Notes: generated by a model from the letters alone, not told the origin. A stretch of DNA of 64,000 nt from Alphaproteobacteria bacterium (GCA_004293935.1 RDZH01000012.1:1-64000); one strand, 5' to 3'; shown: positions 7,683-18,587, counted from the first letter of the stretch. Numbers and translations are program-made.

Positions 7683-8330
7683 TTACGCACTAAGCAATGT
7701 CTTAATGGCACGCGTTACTTCATCCATCGATGCCATACCATCCACAGTGCGCAACATATTCAATGCGCGGTAATACGGCAATAAAGGTGAGGTTTGCTCA
7801 TGATAGGCTTCCAACCTACGTGCCACTGTTTCAGCTTTATCATCAGCGCGACGCGAAAATTCATGCGATCCACACACATCACATACGCCATCAACCAACG
7901 TGGGCTTAAAATGATCATGATACCCCTCACCGCACGAAGCACATGAAAAACGTCCAGAGATACGATCAATCAATAATGCGTCATCGACTGCCAGCTCAAT
8001 CACATGATGAAGTGTTGTGCCTGCATGATGCAACATCACATCAAGTGCTTCCGCCTGTGCAATGGTACGAGGGAAACCATCTAAAATAAAGCCCTTTGCA
8101 CAATCATCATGGGTAATACGTTCACGAATAATATCAATAATGAGATCATCTTGCACCAACGCACCAGAATCCATCACAGATTTCAACTGCACCCCAAGAG
8201 CAGAGCCAGAGGCAACCGCAGCACGCAAAATATCACCTGTGGATAATTTTGCTAAACCATATTCACGCTGCAAAAAAGATGCCTGTGTACCTTTTCCTGC
8301 ACCCGGAGGACCTAATAAGATGATATGCAT
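7683..8330 (-). CDS. adk: Adenylate kinase, zinc-LID type
   Basis: Cytosolic enzyme converting AMP + ATP to 2 ADP; 215 residues. P-loop GPPGAGKGTQ at 7-16, AMP-binding STGDILR near 30, and DGFPRT near 84. The LID domain carries four cysteines (130, 133, 150, 153), i.e. the structural-zinc form. It starts directly after the secY stop codon, using an AAGGGAG site inside secY, and is the last gene of the ribosomal protein cluster. Confidence 0.96.
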   Translation of the reverse strand: MHIILLGPPGAGKGTQASFLQREYGLAKLSTGDILRAAVASGSALGVQLKSVMDSGALVQDDLIIDIIRERITHDDCAKGFILDGFPRTIAQAEALDVMLHHAGTTLHHVIELAVDDALLIDRISGRFSCASCGEGYHDHFKPTLVDGVCDVCGSHEFSRRADDKAETVARRLEAYHEQTSPLLPYYRALNMLRTVDGMASMDEVTRAIKTLLSA

Positions 8331-9659
8331 TTATTTTCTCCCTTGAATACGTGATTTTTTGATAAGATGTTCATATTGATGAGCAAAAAGGTGAGACTGC
8401 ACTTGACCTACAAACTCAATAGAAACATTTACAATGATAAGCAAGCTCGTTCCACCAAGGAAAAATGGAATGGAATATTTTGCAATAATGATCTCAGGCA
8501 GCACGCATACCACGGCAAGATATATCGAACCAAGAACGGTAATACGCGTCAAAATATAATCAAGATATACAGCAGTTGGCTTGCCCGGTCTTATCCCTGC
8601 AATAAAACCACCATTCTTTTTCAAATTTTCTGCCGTTTCTTCTGAATTAAACACAACAGCCGTATAGAAAAAACAAAAGAAAATAATGATCGCAGTGTAC
8701 GCCAGAATATAAGCAGGTTGCCCATGCCCCAAATAGGATGCAATATCCAACAGCCATGAGGGTGTTGACGCGCTATTAAAATTCGTCAGCGTTAACGGCA
8801 ACAAAAGCAACGAACTAGCAAATATCGGAGGTATGACCCCCGCCGTATTTAACTTTAACGGCAAATGAGTTGTATCGCCTGCATATAATTTATTACCAAC
8901 CTGCCGTTTTGGATATTGCACAATAATCCGACGTTGGGCGCGTTCAAAAAACACAATCAGAAAAATAAGCGCGAGTGCAGAGAGTAAAATAAATAATACG
9001 GCAACTGGATGTATATTAATTGAGCCTAGCGATAAAAACCCACTTGGTAATTCAGCAACAATACCAACAAAGATAATAAGCGAGATACCGTTACCAATCC
9101 CCCTACTCGTCATTTGTTCCCCAAGCCACATTAAGAACATCGTTCCACCCGCAAGTGTTACCATGGTTGTGATACGAAAAAACACCCCCGGATCAGAGAC
9201 GACACCAGAGGAAATAGGATAGGAGGATTCTAAACTTATCGCAACACCATACCCCTGAACTAAAGCCAATATATAGGTTGCGTATCGAGTATATTGATTG
9301 ATTTTCCTTCTGCCCGATTCCCCTTCTTTTTTAAGTGCCGCCAACTGAGGTACGGCAACAGACAAAAGTTGAATAATAATCGAAGAAGTAATATACGGCA
9401 TAATCGCCAAAGCGAAGACCGTCATCCGCCCCAACGCACCGCCAGAGAACATATTGAACACGCCAAGTATGCCCTCATTCTGTTGCGCAAAAATTTCTTT
9501 TAGCGCATTAGGATTGATGGATGGAAGCGGTATGTATGTGCCAATGCGATAAACGATAAGTGCTAAAACCACAAAAACAAAACGAGACTTCAACTCTTTA
9601 GCACGTGTAATCATGCTAAAATCTAGATTGCGTGCTAACCGTTCTGCTGAGGATACCAT
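8331..9659 (-). CDS. secY: Protein translocase subunit SecY
   Basis: Channel-forming subunit of the Sec translocon in the inner membrane, 442 residues with ten predictable membrane segments. Family landmarks include IYRIGTYIPLP at the first segment, the plug region with FNMFSGGALGRMTVFALGI-like sequence, QYTRYATYILA, and RGIGNGISLIIF. It follows rplO by 22 bp and is joined to adk without a gap, the standard spc-operon order. Confidence 0.96.
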   Translation of the reverse strand: MVSSAERLARNLDFSMITRAKELKSRFVFVVLALIVYRIGTYIPLPSINPNALKEIFAQQNEGILGVFNMFSGGALGRMTVFALAIMPYITSSIIIQLLSVAVPQLAALKKEGESGRRKINQYTRYATYILALVQGYGVAISLESSYPISSGVVSDPGVFFRITTMVTLAGGTMFLMWLGEQMTSRGIGNGISLIIFVGIVAELPSGFLSLGSINIHPVAVLFILLSALALIFLIVFFERAQRRIIVQYPKRQVGNKLYAGDTTHLPLKLNTAGVIPPIFASSLLLLPLTLTNFNSASTPSWLLDIASYLGHGQPAYILAYTAIIIFFCFFYTAVVFNSEETAENLKKNGGFIAGIRPGKPTAVYLDYILTRITVLGSIYLAVVCVLPEIIIAKYSIPFFLGGTSLLIIVNVSIEFVGQVQSHLFAHQYEHLIKKSRIQGRK

Positions 9660-9681
9660 ATGAAAATCGCGATGTCGTTAT

Positions 9682-10140
9682 TTACAGAAGAACAACCGAG
9701 CCACCCGCAGCTTCAACTAAGCTCTTAGCAGAACCAGAAGCTTTGTGAACCTCGATAGTAAGAGCAGTATTTAGGCTTCCTTCCCCAAGCAACTTAATGT
9801 TGGTGCTTGATGAACGCAAAAGACCAGATAATACCAGCGTTTCGTAATTTACTTTATTATCTTCAAAAACAAAACCGTCTTGAATGACGCGCTCTAAATC
9901 ACCAACATTCACAACCGCATATTCTGTACGATGAATGTTCGTAAAACCGCGTTTTGGCAAGCGACGGAAAATAGGCATCTGCCCACCCTCAAAGCCTTTA
10001 ATAGCAACGCCCGTGCGTGATTTTTGACCTTTAACACCACGTCCGCACGTTTTGCCTTTGCCAGAACCAATGCCTCTGCCAACGCGGATACGAGCTTTTC
10101 TTGCGCCGTTATTATCAGTAATTGTATTTAAGCTAACCAT
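9682..10140 (-). CDS. rplO: 50S ribosomal protein L15
   Basis: 152 residues; the Gly/Arg-rich N-terminus (RVGRGIGSGKGKTCGRG) that threads into 23S rRNA is intact, followed by the conserved GFEGGQMPIFRRLPKRGF block. It assembles late in the large subunit. It lies three bases downstream of rpmD and ahead of secY. Confidence 0.97.
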   Translation of the reverse strand: MVSLNTITDNNGARKARIRVGRGIGSGKGKTCGRGVKGQKSRTGVAIKGFEGGQMPIFRRLPKRGFTNIHRTEYAVVNVGDLERVIQDGFVFEDNKVNYETLVLSGLLRSSSTNIKLLGEGSLNTALTIEVHKASGSAKSLVEAAGGSVVLL

Positions 10141-10143
10141 ATT

Positions 10144-10338
10144 CTATTCCTCAATAATACGCACTAGGTGCGAAACACGTCGAATCATACCACGAACAGA
10201 CGCATTATCAACTAATTCACGACGACGGTGAAGCTTATTAAGACCAAGACCAATAAGTGTTGCTTCTTGGTAGGACTTTCTTCCAATAGGGCTTCCAATC
10301 TGTTCGATAATAATTTTTTTAACTTCGGCAGTACTCAT
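10144..10338 (-). CDS. rpmD: 50S ribosomal protein L30
   Basis: A 64-residue protein of normal length with the typical [26 protein letters not shown] core. The start overlaps the rpsE stop by four bases (ATGA type), which implies translational coupling. L30 is absent from some reduced alphaproteobacteria but is retained here. Confidence 0.96.
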   Translation of the reverse strand: MSTAEVKKIIIEQIGSPIGRKSYQEATLIGLGLNKLHRRRELVDNASVRGMIRRVSHLVRIIEE

Positions 10339-10919
10339 GATTCATCTCCTGAGTGTTCGGACTCATTCATTATTTCATGAGAACGATTATTATTTCCTAA
10401 AGCACGCTCTCTGCGCGCAATAAGATCTCCAACTTTAATACCACGTCTAGCAGCAATATCTCTAGGAGCAGTAGTATTTTTTAACGCCTGAAACGTCGCT
10501 TTAATCATGTTATGTGGGTTAGAAGAACCCGTAGATTTTGCAACAACATCATGAATGCCTAATGATTCAAATACGGCACGCATAGGACCACCAGCAATGA
10601 TCCCCGTACCAGACGGCGCGCTACGAAGCACTACCTTACCTGCACCATATGAACCTTGCACATCAAAATGTAATGTGCGCGATTCACGCAAAGGGATTCT
10701 TATCATGGCACGTTTTGCGGCTTCGGTTGCCTTGGTTACTGCCTCAGGAACTTCACGCGCCTTACCAGAACCATAACCAACGCGCCCTTTTCCATCTCCT
10801 ACAACCACAAGGGCTGCAAAAGCGAACCTACGCCCACCTTTCACTACTTTAGCAACACGATTAATAGAAACGAGCTTTTCAATAATCTCGGATTCTTTTT
10901 GTTGATCAGTTGAAGCCAT
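10335..10919 (-). CDS. rpsE: 30S ribosomal protein S5
   Basis: 194 residues. The S5 N-terminal RNA-binding domain ([21 protein letters not shown], then [12 protein letters not shown]) and the C-terminal [18 protein letters not shown] domain are complete. The C-terminus extends past the usual end by a polar, acidic tail (S-E-H-S-G-D-E-S). S5 helps decoding fidelity on the small subunit. Confidence 0.97.
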   Translation of the reverse strand: MASTDQQKESEIIEKLVSINRVAKVVKGGRRFAFAALVVVGDGKGRVGYGSGKAREVPEAVTKATEAAKRAMIRIPLRESRTLHFDVQGSYGAGKVVLRSAPSGTGIIAGGPMRAVFESLGIHDVVAKSTGSSNPHNMIKATFQALKNTTAPRDIAARRGIKVGDLIARRERALGNNNRSHEIMNESEHSGDES

Positions 10920-10938
10920 AATTTACTACTCTCTCTAA

Positions 10939-11298
10939 TTAGAAGTTAAGACCAGAAGCGCGAGCTCCGTCTGCCACTGCCTTAATTCGACCATGAAAGA
11001 TGTATCCCCCTCGATCAAATACAATATGTTCAATATTTGCTTCACGCGCACGTTTTGCAACAAGTTCCCCAACAGCATAAGCTGCTGAAAGCGTAGAAGA
11101 TTTGAGTTGTACTAATTCTTTATCACGCGTTGAAGCACTCACCAACGTAGAAGAAGTAGCATCATCAATCACTTGTGCATACATATGCTGACCTGTTCTA
11201 TGAACAGACAATCTCAAACGCATTGATGAATTATGCTTCTTAAGCAAATAGCGCGTTCTTTTAGCTCGACGCTGAAAATTTTGATCATGATTTGACAT
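10939..11298 (-). CDS. rplR: 50S ribosomal protein L18
   Basis: 119 residues; binds 5S rRNA in the central protuberance. Conserved LRLSVHRTGQHMYAQVIDD and the C-terminal FDRGGYIFHGRIKAVADGARASGL are present. The start overlaps the last base of rplF. Confidence 0.97.
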   Translation of the reverse strand: MSNHDQNFQRRAKRTRYLLKKHNSSMRLRLSVHRTGQHMYAQVIDDATSSTLVSASTRDKELVQLKSSTLSAAYAVGELVAKRAREANIEHIVFDRGGYIFHGRIKAVADGARASGLNF

Positions 11299-11831
11299 TA
11301 TTTTTTCTTCCCTTCTTTAGAACGAACAAACTCATCAGAATAGCGAACACCTTTACCTTTATACGGCTCAGGCTTACGCAAAGAACGAATATCAGATGCC
11401 GTCTTACCAACTTTCTGAATATCTATTCCTTTAATTTCCAACTGTGTTTGCTTCTCAATGGTTACGGATATATCTTCAGGAATAATATATCTGATTTCAT
11501 GACTAAAGCCCAATGACAATGACAACATATTGCCATTGATCGCCGCTTTATAACCGACACCACGTATATCAAGTTTGCGAGAAAAACCCTCACTCACACC
11601 GCGCACAATATTGTTTAAGTTGCTTCTCATTGTTCCCCACATCGCACGAGAATGCGCAGAAGAATCAGCCGGAGAAACGACTAATGTGTTATCATTTACC
11701 ACAACCCGTACCGCTGGGGAGCTTTTAACAAAAAGCTTACCCTTAGGACCATTCACCGCGATGGATGCATCATCCATCACGACTGTGACTCCAGACGGAA
11801 TGGAAATTGGAAGTTTACCTACACGTGACAT
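11298..11831 (-). CDS. rplF: 50S ribosomal protein L6
   Basis: 177 residues with the two repeated L6 domains: MSRVGKLPISIPSGV at the start and the C-terminal RKPEPYKGKGVRY block that contacts 23S rRNA near the factor-binding site. Starts nine bases after rpsH. Confidence 0.97.
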   Translation of the reverse strand: MSRVGKLPISIPSGVTVVMDDASIAVNGPKGKLFVKSSPAVRVVVNDNTLVVSPADSSAHSRAMWGTMRSNLNNIVRGVSEGFSRKLDIRGVGYKAAINGNMLSLSLGFSHEIRYIIPEDISVTIEKQTQLEIKGIDIQKVGKTASDIRSLRKPEPYKGKGVRYSDEFVRSKEGKKK

Positions 11832-11840
11832 ACAAATACC

Positions 11841-12236
11841 TCAAAATACATAACACAATACTTCGCCACCAACATTATGATGACGAGCTTGATTATCAGA
11901 CAGAACACCACGATCAGTAGATAAAATCACCACACCCATACCATTATAGACAGGTGTAATATCCTTCATCGCTGAATAAGAACGTCTTCCCGGCTTAGAA
12001 ACCCTTTTGAGGGATCTAATAACTGGTTGACCTTCGTGATATTTAAGCTCAATATCAAGAAACTTTTTGTTTCCTTCATTCCTAGCCTCAAAACCTCTGA
12101 TATAACCTTCGTCTTTTAACACGGATAAAACGTTTGCAAGGAGATTAGAATAAGGAGCTTTGATACTAGACAAACGAGCTGTTTGTGCATTACGTAATCG
12201 AGCTAGTAAATCAGATAATAAATCATTTGAACTCAT
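11841..12236 (-). CDS. rpsH: 30S ribosomal protein S8
   Basis: 131 residues, usual length. N-terminal DLLARLRNAQ, a middle KYHEGQPVIRSLKRVSKPGRR, and the C-terminal GVVILSTDRGVLSD 16S-binding motif. In enterobacteria S8 represses the spc operon by binding its mRNA at rplE; I could not confirm that site here. Confidence 0.97.
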   Translation of the reverse strand: MSSNDLLSDLLARLRNAQTARLSSIKAPYSNLLANVLSVLKDEGYIRGFEARNEGNKKFLDIELKYHEGQPVIRSLKRVSKPGRRSYSAMKDITPVYNGMGVVILSTDRGVLSDNQARHHNVGGEVLCYVF

Positions 12237-12242
12237 AAATAC

Positions 12243-12548
12243 CTACCAACTAGCCTTCACTAAACCTGGAATTTGACCAAAATTACCCAATTCACGGACA
12301 GCAATCCTAGAAAGATTGAACTTTCTATAATAACCTCTAGGACGACCAGTTAAGCCGCATCTGTTACGATGACGTACAGAAGAAGAATTGCGCGGCATTT
12401 CCGCAAGTTTAATTTGCGCCTCTAAACGATCTTCAAAAGAAAGATCTTTACTCATCACCACTTTTTTCAAAGCAGCTCTTTTGCTTGAAGAACTTTTGAT
12501 CATTCGCATACGACGATTATTTTTTTCGACTGAACTTTTCTTAGCCAT
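12243..12548 (-). CDS. rpsN: 30S ribosomal protein S14, zinc-free form
   Basis: 101 residues. The longer form without CxxC pairs: only one cysteine occurs, in [21 protein letters not shown]. It belongs to the 3' domain of the small subunit. The gene sits in the standard place between rplE and rpsH. Confidence 0.97.
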   Translation of the reverse strand: MAKKSSVEKNNRRMRMIKSSSSKRAALKKVVMSKDLSFEDRLEAQIKLAEMPRNSSSVRHRNRCGLTGRPRGYYRKFNLSRIAVRELGNFGQIPGLVKASW

Positions 12549-12555
12549 ACCATCT

Positions 12556-13098
12556 CTAATTTTGCTTAAATGGGAAATTCAATTCTTGTAACAACACTCG
12601 CGCCTCTTCATCATTCGATGCAGTAGTAGAGAGTACAATGTTAAAGCCACGTACTTTTTCAACTCTATCATAATTAATCTCAGGGAACACGATATGCTCT
12701 TTAATTCCAAAAGCATAATTTCCTTGACCGTCAAAACTCTTAGGATTGATTCCACGAAAATCTCTAATGCGTGGCATAGCTATATAGACCAAGCGATCCA
12801 TGAACTCATACATACGCTGACCACGTAAAGTCACCACGCAACCAAGCGGCATACCTTGACGAATCTTAAAACCCGCTTCAGACTTTTTCGCACGAGTAAC
12901 AATCGCTCTTTGACCTGCAATAAGAGTCAATTCTTCTGCAGCTCGCGCAGGGGCTTTACTATCACCGACAGCTTCTCCGCACGACATACTAAGAATAATC
13001 TTAGACACTTTAGGTATCTGATGATCATTCGCGTAAGAAAATCGCTCTTTGATTTTCGCCCGCACTACGTTATTATAATGAGCTTGAGATTTAGACAT
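12556..13098 (-). CDS. rplE: 50S ribosomal protein L5
   Basis: 180 residues; contacts 5S rRNA and the P-site tRNA. Family blocks: [35 protein letters not shown] and the C-terminal [23 protein letters not shown]. Fourteen bases separate it from rplX. Confidence 0.97.
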   Translation of the reverse strand: MSKSQAHYNNVVRAKIKERFSYANDHQIPKVSKIILSMSCGEAVGDSKAPARAAEELTLIAGQRAIVTRAKKSEAGFKIRQGMPLGCVVTLRGQRMYEFMDRLVYIAMPRIRDFRGINPKSFDGQGNYAFGIKEHIVFPEINYDRVEKVRGFNIVLSTTASNDEEARVLLQELNFPFKQN

Positions 13099-13112
13099 AC
13101 CTAACCACCATC

Positions 13113-13418
13113 TTAGGAAGCAATAATTGTGTTAGAAGCACTAGCAACACGAACTTTGCTACCACTTGCATCAACACTATATTTGATTTTTGATGGCTTC
13201 TTAGAGACACCATCATAAAAAGCCACATTGGAAATATGGAACGGAAATTCAACTTCAGAAAAACCCGAACCATCAGCAGCACGTTTACGCTTACGAACGA
13301 TATTCACACCAGATACCACAACCTTATCTTCCTTAGGAAGAACAGTCATAATTTTTCCAATTTTACCTTTCTCAGCACCAGTAATCACTATTACTTCATC
13401 ACCTTTTTTCAGACGCAT
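13113..13418 (-). CDS. rplX: 50S ribosomal protein L24
   Basis: 101 residues from MRLKKGDEV; a nine-residue longer frame exists but starts outside the family pattern. The KOW motif ([20 protein letters not shown]) is at the N-terminus. L24 starts large-subunit assembly by binding the 5' end of 23S rRNA. It begins seven bases after rplN. Confidence 0.96.
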   Translation of the reverse strand: MRLKKGDEVIVITGAEKGKIGKIMTVLPKEDKVVVSGVNIVRKRKRAADGSGFSEVEFPFHISNVAFYDGVSKKPSKIKYSVDASGSKVRVASASNTIIAS

Positions 13419-13425
13419 ATCAACC

Positions 13426-13794
13426 TCACAATACCTCAGGGGCAAGAGAAACTATTTTCATAAATCTTTTCGCTCTCAATTCTCTCACGACTGGGCCAAA
13501 AATACGCGTTCCTATCGGATCATTTTGCTTATTGATAAGAACAGCAGCATTTGTGTCAAAGCGAATCACGCTACCATCAGCACGACGCACATCAGAACGA
13601 GTACGAACAATAACAGCTCGCTGAACGCTACCTTTTTTAATTTTTCCTTTAGGAGCAGCATCCTTGACAGAAACGACAATAATGTCACCAACGCCAGCAG
13701 TATTATGCATCGATCCACCAAGAACCTTGATACATTGTACTTTTTTAGCTCCCGAATTATCAGCAACTTCTAATATAGATTGCATCTGTATCAT
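13426..13794 (-). CDS. rplN: 50S ribosomal protein L14
   Basis: 122 residues, the near-universal length. [27 protein letters not shown] and the C-terminal [13 protein letters not shown] block are complete. L14 forms an intersubunit bridge. The start overlaps the rpsQ stop by four bases. Confidence 0.98.
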   Translation of the reverse strand: MIQMQSILEVADNSGAKKVQCIKVLGGSMHNTAGVGDIIVVSVKDAAPKGKIKKGSVQRAVIVRTRSDVRRADGSVIRFDTNAAVLINKQNDPIGTRIFGPVVRELRAKRFMKIVSLAPEVL

Positions 13795-14030
13795 TGTGAT
13801 ACCTCATCCTGAACAACCCACATTTTACGTTTTGAAATAGGCTTGGATTCCACAATACTAACAGAATCGCCCATAACACAACGGTTCAATTCATCGTGGG
13901 CTAAATATTTCTTTGTTTTTCTAATGATTTTTTTATAGGTAGGATGCTGAACTCTACGCTCAACAAGAACGGTAACCGTCTTATCAGCTTTATTGCTAAC
14001 AACAATACCTTGCAATACTCTTTTAGGCAT
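13791..14030 (-). CDS. rpsQ: 30S ribosomal protein S17
   Basis: 79 residues from [11 protein letters not shown]. Two codons further upstream only a TTG could start, so the ATG at 14030 is preferred. Contains the OB-fold signature [21 protein letters not shown] and the conserved [14 protein letters not shown] region. Confidence 0.96.
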   Translation of the reverse strand: MPKRVLQGIVVSNKADKTVTVLVERRVQHPTYKKIIRKTKKYLAHDELNRCVMGDSVSIVESKPISKRKMWVVQDEVSQ

Positions 14031-14032
14031 AA

Positions 14033-14227
14033 TCAAGATCCCGCTTTTGTAATAGAAAGATAAGTGTATGCGCGTGCAATTTGAACACGCACCTGACGAA
14101 AGCGAGAGCTATTCTCCAGTTCACCTACCGCTCTTTGCATACGCAAATTAAATAATTCTCTTTTTAATTCTACGATTTCACCAAGAATTTCTTTCTTAGT
14201 TTTACCATCATAATTTTTCAGCGACAT
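14033..14227 (-). CDS. rpmC: 50S ribosomal protein L29
   Basis: 64 residues forming the usual two-helix protein ([20 protein letters not shown], then [17 protein letters not shown]). It sits near the peptide exit site, where trigger factor and signal recognition particle dock. Placed between rplP and rpsQ as in most bacteria. Confidence 0.96.
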   Translation of the reverse strand: MSLKNYDGKTKKEILGEIVELKRELFNLRMQRAVGELENSSRFRQVRVQIARAYTYLSITKAGS

Positions 14228-14230
14228 AAA

Positions 14231-14644
14231 TTAGCCCTCTACACGCGCAACAATTTTTGTTTTAACTGGTAGTTTTGCCGAAGCTCGCTCAAAAGCTCCT
14301 CTAGCCAATTCTTCAGATACACCATCAAGCTCAAATATAATTCGACCCGGCTTAACTTTGCACACCCAAAACTCCACAGACCCCTTACCTTTACCCATAC
14401 GGACTTCAGCAGGCTTTGCAGACACTGGCGTATCAGGGAAAACGCGAATCCACAACCTTCCAGTTCTACGCAAATGCCTGTTAATAGCACGACGCGAAGC
14501 CTCGATTTGACGGGCAGTGATGCGCTCAGGCTCAAGAACTTTCAATCCATAACTACCAAATGCGAGATCGCTCCCGCCTTTTGCTAAACCATGAATACGC
14601 CCTTTGTGAGCTTTTCTAAATTTTGTTCGTTTTGGACTTAACAT
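14231..14644 (-). CDS. rplP: 50S ribosomal protein L16
   Basis: 137 residues from [16 protein letters not shown], the standard length and start; four extra upstream codons in frame are not conserved. Conserved [26 protein letters not shown] and RMGKGKG segments are visible. L16 organises the A-site region. The 66 bases before it (14645-14710) form the largest gap inside the S10-type gene block. Confidence 0.97.
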   Translation of the reverse strand: MLSPKRTKFRKAHKGRIHGLAKGGSDLAFGSYGLKVLEPERITARQIEASRRAINRHLRRTGRLWIRVFPDTPVSAKPAEVRMGKGKGSVEFWVCKVKPGRIIFELDGVSEELARGAFERASAKLPVKTKIVARVEG

Positions 14645-14710
14645 GACAATACTCAAAATAAAAATAGATCAAACTCTTAAGGCAAAGCAACCTTGTTGTC
14701 AAGAAGAAAG

Positions 14711-15376
14711 TTACAAGGGACGCTTAGTTGCCACTTCTTTTTCTTTACTTGTTGACGTTGCATCGCCTTTATACACCCATACTTTGACACCGATAACGCC
14801 ATAAGTAGTATGGGCCTTAGCGACTCCGTAATCTACATCCGCACGCAATGTATGCAAAGGCACACGACCTTCACGATACCATTCAGTACGTGCAATCTCT
14901 GCCCCGCCTAAACGCCCCGCACAATTAATACGAATACCTTTTGCACCAAGACGCAACGCAGATTGCACTGAACGCTTCATAGCGCGACGAAATGTTACAC
15001 GACGCTCTAACTGATCTGCTACTGATTCTGCAATAAGCGTCGCATCAATCTCAGGCTTGCGCACCTCAACGATATTCAAAGAAACATCGCTCTTGGTAAA
15101 TTTGCCAAGATCTTGCTTCAGCTTATCAATATCCGCTCCTTTTTTCCCGATGACAACACCCGGCCTAGCAGTATGGATAGAAACAGAAACGCTTTTGCCT
15201 GTACGCTCGATAATGATCTCACTGATACCAGAGCTTTTTAAGCGAGATTTGAGGTAGGATCTAATTTTTAGATCTTCATGCAAATCACGGGCGTAATGAG
15301 CATCAGAAAACCAACGAGACTCCCATGTTTTATTAATACCTAGCCTTAGACCGATTGGATTAACTTTCTGACCCAT
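14711..15376 (-). CDS. rpsC: 30S ribosomal protein S3
   Basis: 221 residues. [13 protein letters not shown] start, a KH domain with [14 protein letters not shown], and the C-terminal domain ending in [15 protein letters not shown]3 lies at the mRNA entry channel. Three bases downstream of rplV. Confidence 0.98.
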   Translation of the reverse strand: MGQKVNPIGLRLGINKTWESRWFSDAHYARDLHEDLKIRSYLKSRLKSSGISEIIIERTGKSVSVSIHTARPGVVIGKKGADIDKLKQDLGKFTKSDVSLNIVEVRKPEIDATLIAESVADQLERRVTFRRAMKRSVQSALRLGAKGIRINCAGRLGGAEIARTEWYREGRVPLHTLRADVDYGVAKAHTTYGVIGVKVWVYKGDATSTSKEKEVATKRPL

Positions 15377-15379
15377 GTT

Positions 15380-15757
15380 CTACTCCAATTCACTGACAAC
15401 AATAGTAATATTACTAAACGTTTTTTGCACACGCGCACCTCGACCACGCGCACGCGCACGAAATCTTTTTAGTGCCATGGACTTTCCAACCCATGCCTCT
15501 TTCACAACCAATCGATCAATATCGTAACCATGATTGTTTTCTGCATTTGCAATCGCCGATTGCAATAGCTTACGAACGTCATTGGATGCGCGACGTGATG
15601 AGAAGTTAAGTTGCGTAATCGCTTCAGACACATGCTTTCTTCGAATCGAAGAAGCAATAAGATTGAGCTTTTGCGGACTAACGTGAATACCAGAAAGAGT
15701 CGCCTTAGCTTCTTTCGCTACCACAGTGCTTTTTGATGTTATTTCTGACATATGCAT
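15380..15757 (-). CDS. rplV: 50S ribosomal protein L22
   Basis: 125 residues; a second ATG two codons in is equally possible. The core (VSPQKLNLIASSIRRKHV) and the C-terminal hairpin ending RFRARARGRGARVQK, which lines the exit tunnel, are complete. Its start overlaps the rpsS stop codon. Confidence 0.96.
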   Translation of the reverse strand: MHMSEITSKSTVVAKEAKATLSGIHVSPQKLNLIASSIRRKHVSEAITQLNFSSRRASNDVRKLLQSAIANAENNHGYDIDRLVVKEAWVGKSMALKRFRARARGRGARVQKTFSNITIVVSELE

Positions 15758-16035
15758 TATTTCCGTTTTGCTTTTTTGTCCACACCATGACCATAGTAGG
15801 TACGTGTAGGAGAGAACTCACCTAACTTATGACCGACCATATCTTCTGTTACCAAAACAGGTATGAATTTTTGACCATTATAGACCCCAAAAGTAACACC
15901 TACAAATTGAGGAATAATGGTAGATCTTCTAGACCATGTTTGGATAATTGTGTTTTTACTCGACATGCGTGCTGCTTCTACTTTTTTAAGTAGATACATG
16001 TCAAAATAAGGACCTTTCCATACTGAACGTGGCAT
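15757..16035 (-). CDS. rpsS: 30S ribosomal protein S19
   Basis: 92 residues with [16 protein letters not shown] at the start and the conserved [17 protein letters not shown] segment. It forms the head of the small subunit with S13. Nine bases after rplB. Confidence 0.98.
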   Translation of the reverse strand: MPRSVWKGPYFDMYLLKKVEAARMSSKNTIIQTWSRRSTIIPQFVGVTFGVYNGQKFIPVLVTEDMVGHKLGEFSPTRTYYGHGVDKKAKRK

Positions 16036-16043
16036 ACTAACTC

Positions 16044-16883
16044 CTAACGCTTTTTATTCTGATGACGAGAACGTACAATAAACGATCCCGATGGTTTTTT
16101 AGCACTACGAGTACGCTTACCTTTCGTGCATTTACCCCAAGGAGTAACAGGATGACGCCCCCCAGAAGTACGACCTTCACCACCACCATGAGGGTGATCA
16201 ATCGGATTCATGGCAACACCACGAACCACAGGCCTAATACCTTTCCAACGGCTACGCCCCGCTTTGCCATCATTCGTATTTTGATTATCTGGATTAGATA
16301 CCGCACCAATAGATGCCATACAGCGATCATTGATCATGCGTATTTCACCAGAGCGCAACTTTACCTGAACATAGCCAGAGTCTCTTCCGACAATCTGGAT
16401 ATACGCACCAGCGGAACGACCAAGCTGACCACCTTTGCCCGGCAGAAGCTCAACATTATGCACAATCGTCCCCACAGGGATATTTGCCAAGCGCATCGCG
16501 TTTCCCGGTTTAATATCAGCCTTCTCGCTTGAGATAACCTTATCACCCACCGCTAGACGTTGCGGCGCAAGAATGTAGGAAAGCTCACCATCATCATAAC
16601 GAATCAACGCGATAAACGCCGTACGGTTTGGATCATACTCAAGACGCTCCACCGTTGCAACGACATCAACCTTAGTACGGCAGAAATCTACCATACGATA
16701 TTTGCGCTTATGACCACCCCCCACTCTACGAGCAGTGATGCGACCATTATTATTTCTACCGCCTGTTTTACGCAATCCCTCAACAAGAGACTTCTCAGGT
16801 GCGCCCGACCAAAGCTGATCACGCGAAACAGTAATCAACTGTCTTTGCGATGAAGTAATTGACTTATATGTTTTCAAAGCCAT
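16044..16883 (-). CDS. rplB: 50S ribosomal protein L2
   Basis: 279 residues. The peptidyl-transferase-proximal C-terminal motif [25 protein letters not shown] is intact, and [20 protein letters not shown] stands near the N-terminus. L2 is essential for subunit association and peptide bond formation. Confidence 0.98.
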   Translation of the reverse strand: MALKTYKSITSSQRQLITVSRDQLWSGAPEKSLVEGLRKTGGRNNNGRITARRVGGGHKRKYRMVDFCRTKVDVVATVERLEYDPNRTAFIALIRYDDGELSYILAPQRLAVGDKVISSEKADIKPGNAMRLANIPVGTIVHNVELLPGKGGQLGRSAGAYIQIVGRDSGYVQVKLRSGEIRMINDRCMASIGAVSNPDNQNTNDGKAGRSRWKGIRPVVRGVAMNPIDHPHGGGEGRTSGGRHPVTPWGKCTKGKRTRSAKKPSGSFIVRSRHQNKKR

Positions 16884-16885
16884 AA

Positions 16886-17206
16886 TTAAACCTTAATCCC
16901 AAAATCAATAGTTTCGCCAGCTTTCAACGTCACGATGGCTTTTTTAGTATCGCTCATCTTGCCTTCACGCCCACGAAATCTACGCGTTTTACCTTTACGA
17001 ACCAACGTATTTACTGACACAACATGTACGTTAAAAATTTTCTCAATAGCAAATTTAATTTCGTACTTTGATGCTTCCAAAGGAACTGCAAAAGTTACCT
17101 TCCCTTGCTCCAGAGCAATAGTACTCTTTTCAGTAATCAACGGGGAATGAATCAAATCATAGCATCGCGCATCTGCAACACGCACGGAATTTTTCTTACG
17201 CATCAC
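16886..17206 (-). CDS. rplW: 50S ribosomal protein L23
   Basis: 106 residues; [22 protein letters not shown] and the basic loop [11 protein letters not shown] are typical. L23 is the docking site for trigger factor and SRP at the exit tunnel. Four-base overlap with rplD. Confidence 0.97.
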   Translation of the reverse strand: MMRKKNSVRVADARCYDLIHSPLITEKSTIALEQGKVTFAVPLEASKYEIKFAIEKIFNVHVVSVNTLVRKGKTRRFRGREGKMSDTKKAIVTLKAGETIDFGIKV

Positions 17207-17820
17207 ACTAATCTCCCTTCAAGCGCGGATAATGCACGCTTAGTAATAACTAACTCTTTGTGACGCAATATGTCATAGACGTTAATGCCCTCAACAGAAA
17301 TAATATCTGTATTTTTAATATTCGCTACCGCTAAACTAAAATTTTGAGGAAACGCAACATCAACAATTAATGGCTTCACAAAACCTAAGGTTTGCAACCG
17401 TCCATGTAATTCTTTTGTCTTAGGCGTACCAACTTCTAAATCCTCGACCACGGAAATCAAACCGCTAGCACATTTCACAGAAAGCGCAGTCTTCAAACCA
17501 AGGACACGGAATTTCTTGTTCAGCTTATAGGCATGGGAACGAACCACTGGACCAAACGTTGTTTGACCACCAACAAATTGCGCAGCACGACGCGAACCAT
17601 GGCGCGCACTTCCTGTACCTTTTTGCTTGTACATCTTTTTGGTTGTACCGCTAATTTCGCCTACAGTCTTTGTTTTGTGCGTTCCAGCTTGACGCTTTGC
17701 TCTTTGCCACTCAACGACGCGCTGCAAAATATCCAAACGCTCAGGAAGCCCAAAAATATCTTCGCGCAACTCAACTTCGCCTGCAGCTTTATTATCTAAT
17801 GTTTTTACTTGCAACTTCAT
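17203..17820 (-). CDS. rplD: 50S ribosomal protein L4
   Basis: 205 residues. The ATG at 17820 is preferred to an in-frame GTG two codons earlier, because a GAGGAG site lies eight bases upstream of it. The RQAGTHKTKTVGEISGTTKK tunnel loop and GTGSARHGSRRA are conserved. In enterobacteria L4 also represses its own operon; the hairpin between rpsJ and rplC is a possible target but this is untested. Confidence 0.97.
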   Translation of the reverse strand: MKLQVKTLDNKAAGEVELREDIFGLPERLDILQRVVEWQRAKRQAGTHKTKTVGEISGTTKKMYKQKGTGSARHGSRRAAQFVGGQTTFGPVVRSHAYKLNKKFRVLGLKTALSVKCASGLISVVEDLEVGTPKTKELHGRLQTLGFVKPLIVDVAFPQNFSLAVANIKNTDIISVEGINVYDILRHKELVITKRALSALEGRLV

Positions 17821-17825
17821 GACCA

Positions 17826-18518
17826 CTACTCCTCAGTACCCTGCTGTGCTAAGATCTTAGCGGGAAACGGAACATTGGAAGGAGCCGCTCTTTTAATCGC
17901 ATCGGAAACAGTCACAAAACCATTTTTTGCACCCGGTATAGCACCCTTGATGTAAATCACACCACGCACGCCATCAACACCAACAACTTTCAGATTCTGT
18001 TGCGTTACGCGCTCATCACCAAGATGACCCGCCATTTTCTTACCCTTGAACACTTTGCCCGGATCTTGTCTTTGACCTGTCGAACCGTGCGAACGGTGAG
18101 AAATCGATACACCGTGCGATGCTTCAAGACCACGGAAATTATGACGCTTCATCGCACCAGCAAAACCTTTACCCTTGCTTGTGCCAACCACATCGACAAA
18201 CTGCCCAACAAGGAAATGTTCTGCTGACAGAGAAGAACCTACTTCCACCATCGCATCTTCACTTACACGGAATTCAACTAATATTTGCTTTGGAAGAACT
18301 TTATTCTTCGCAAAATGACCCTTCAATGGCTTGGAAACATTTTTCGCCTTACGTGTTCCGTACCCTAATTGAAGTGCCGTATAGCCATCACGCTCTTTTG
18401 TGCGTTGTGCTACTACTTGAACATCTTCCATTTGTAATACGGTCACAGGTACGTGTTCACCAAACTCATTATAGAATTGAGTCATGCCCAATTTCTTTGC
18501 TATAATGCCAGTACGCAT
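17826..18518 (-). CDS. rplC: 50S ribosomal protein L3
   Basis: 230 residues. [16 protein letters not shown] start and the conserved [18 protein letters not shown] / [20 protein letters not shown] loop that reaches the peptidyl transferase centre. It is preceded by a 112-base gap containing a strong hairpin, unusual inside an S10 operon. Confidence 0.98.
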   Translation of the reverse strand: MRTGIIAKKLGMTQFYNEFGEHVPVTVLQMEDVQVVAQRTKERDGYTALQLGYGTRKAKNVSKPLKGHFAKNKVLPKQILVEFRVSEDAMVEVGSSLSAEHFLVGQFVDVVGTSKGKGFAGAMKRHNFRGLEASHGVSISHRSHGSTGQRQDPGKVFKGKKMAGHLGDERVTQQNLKVVGVDGVRGVIYIKGAIPGAKNGFVTVSDAIKRAAPSNVPFPAKILAQQGTEE

Positions 18519-18587
18519 TGCTCTAACCTTTATTGTATTATGTTACGCCCACCAAAAAAAAGGGGGAATGTGCTTTTATATAATTTT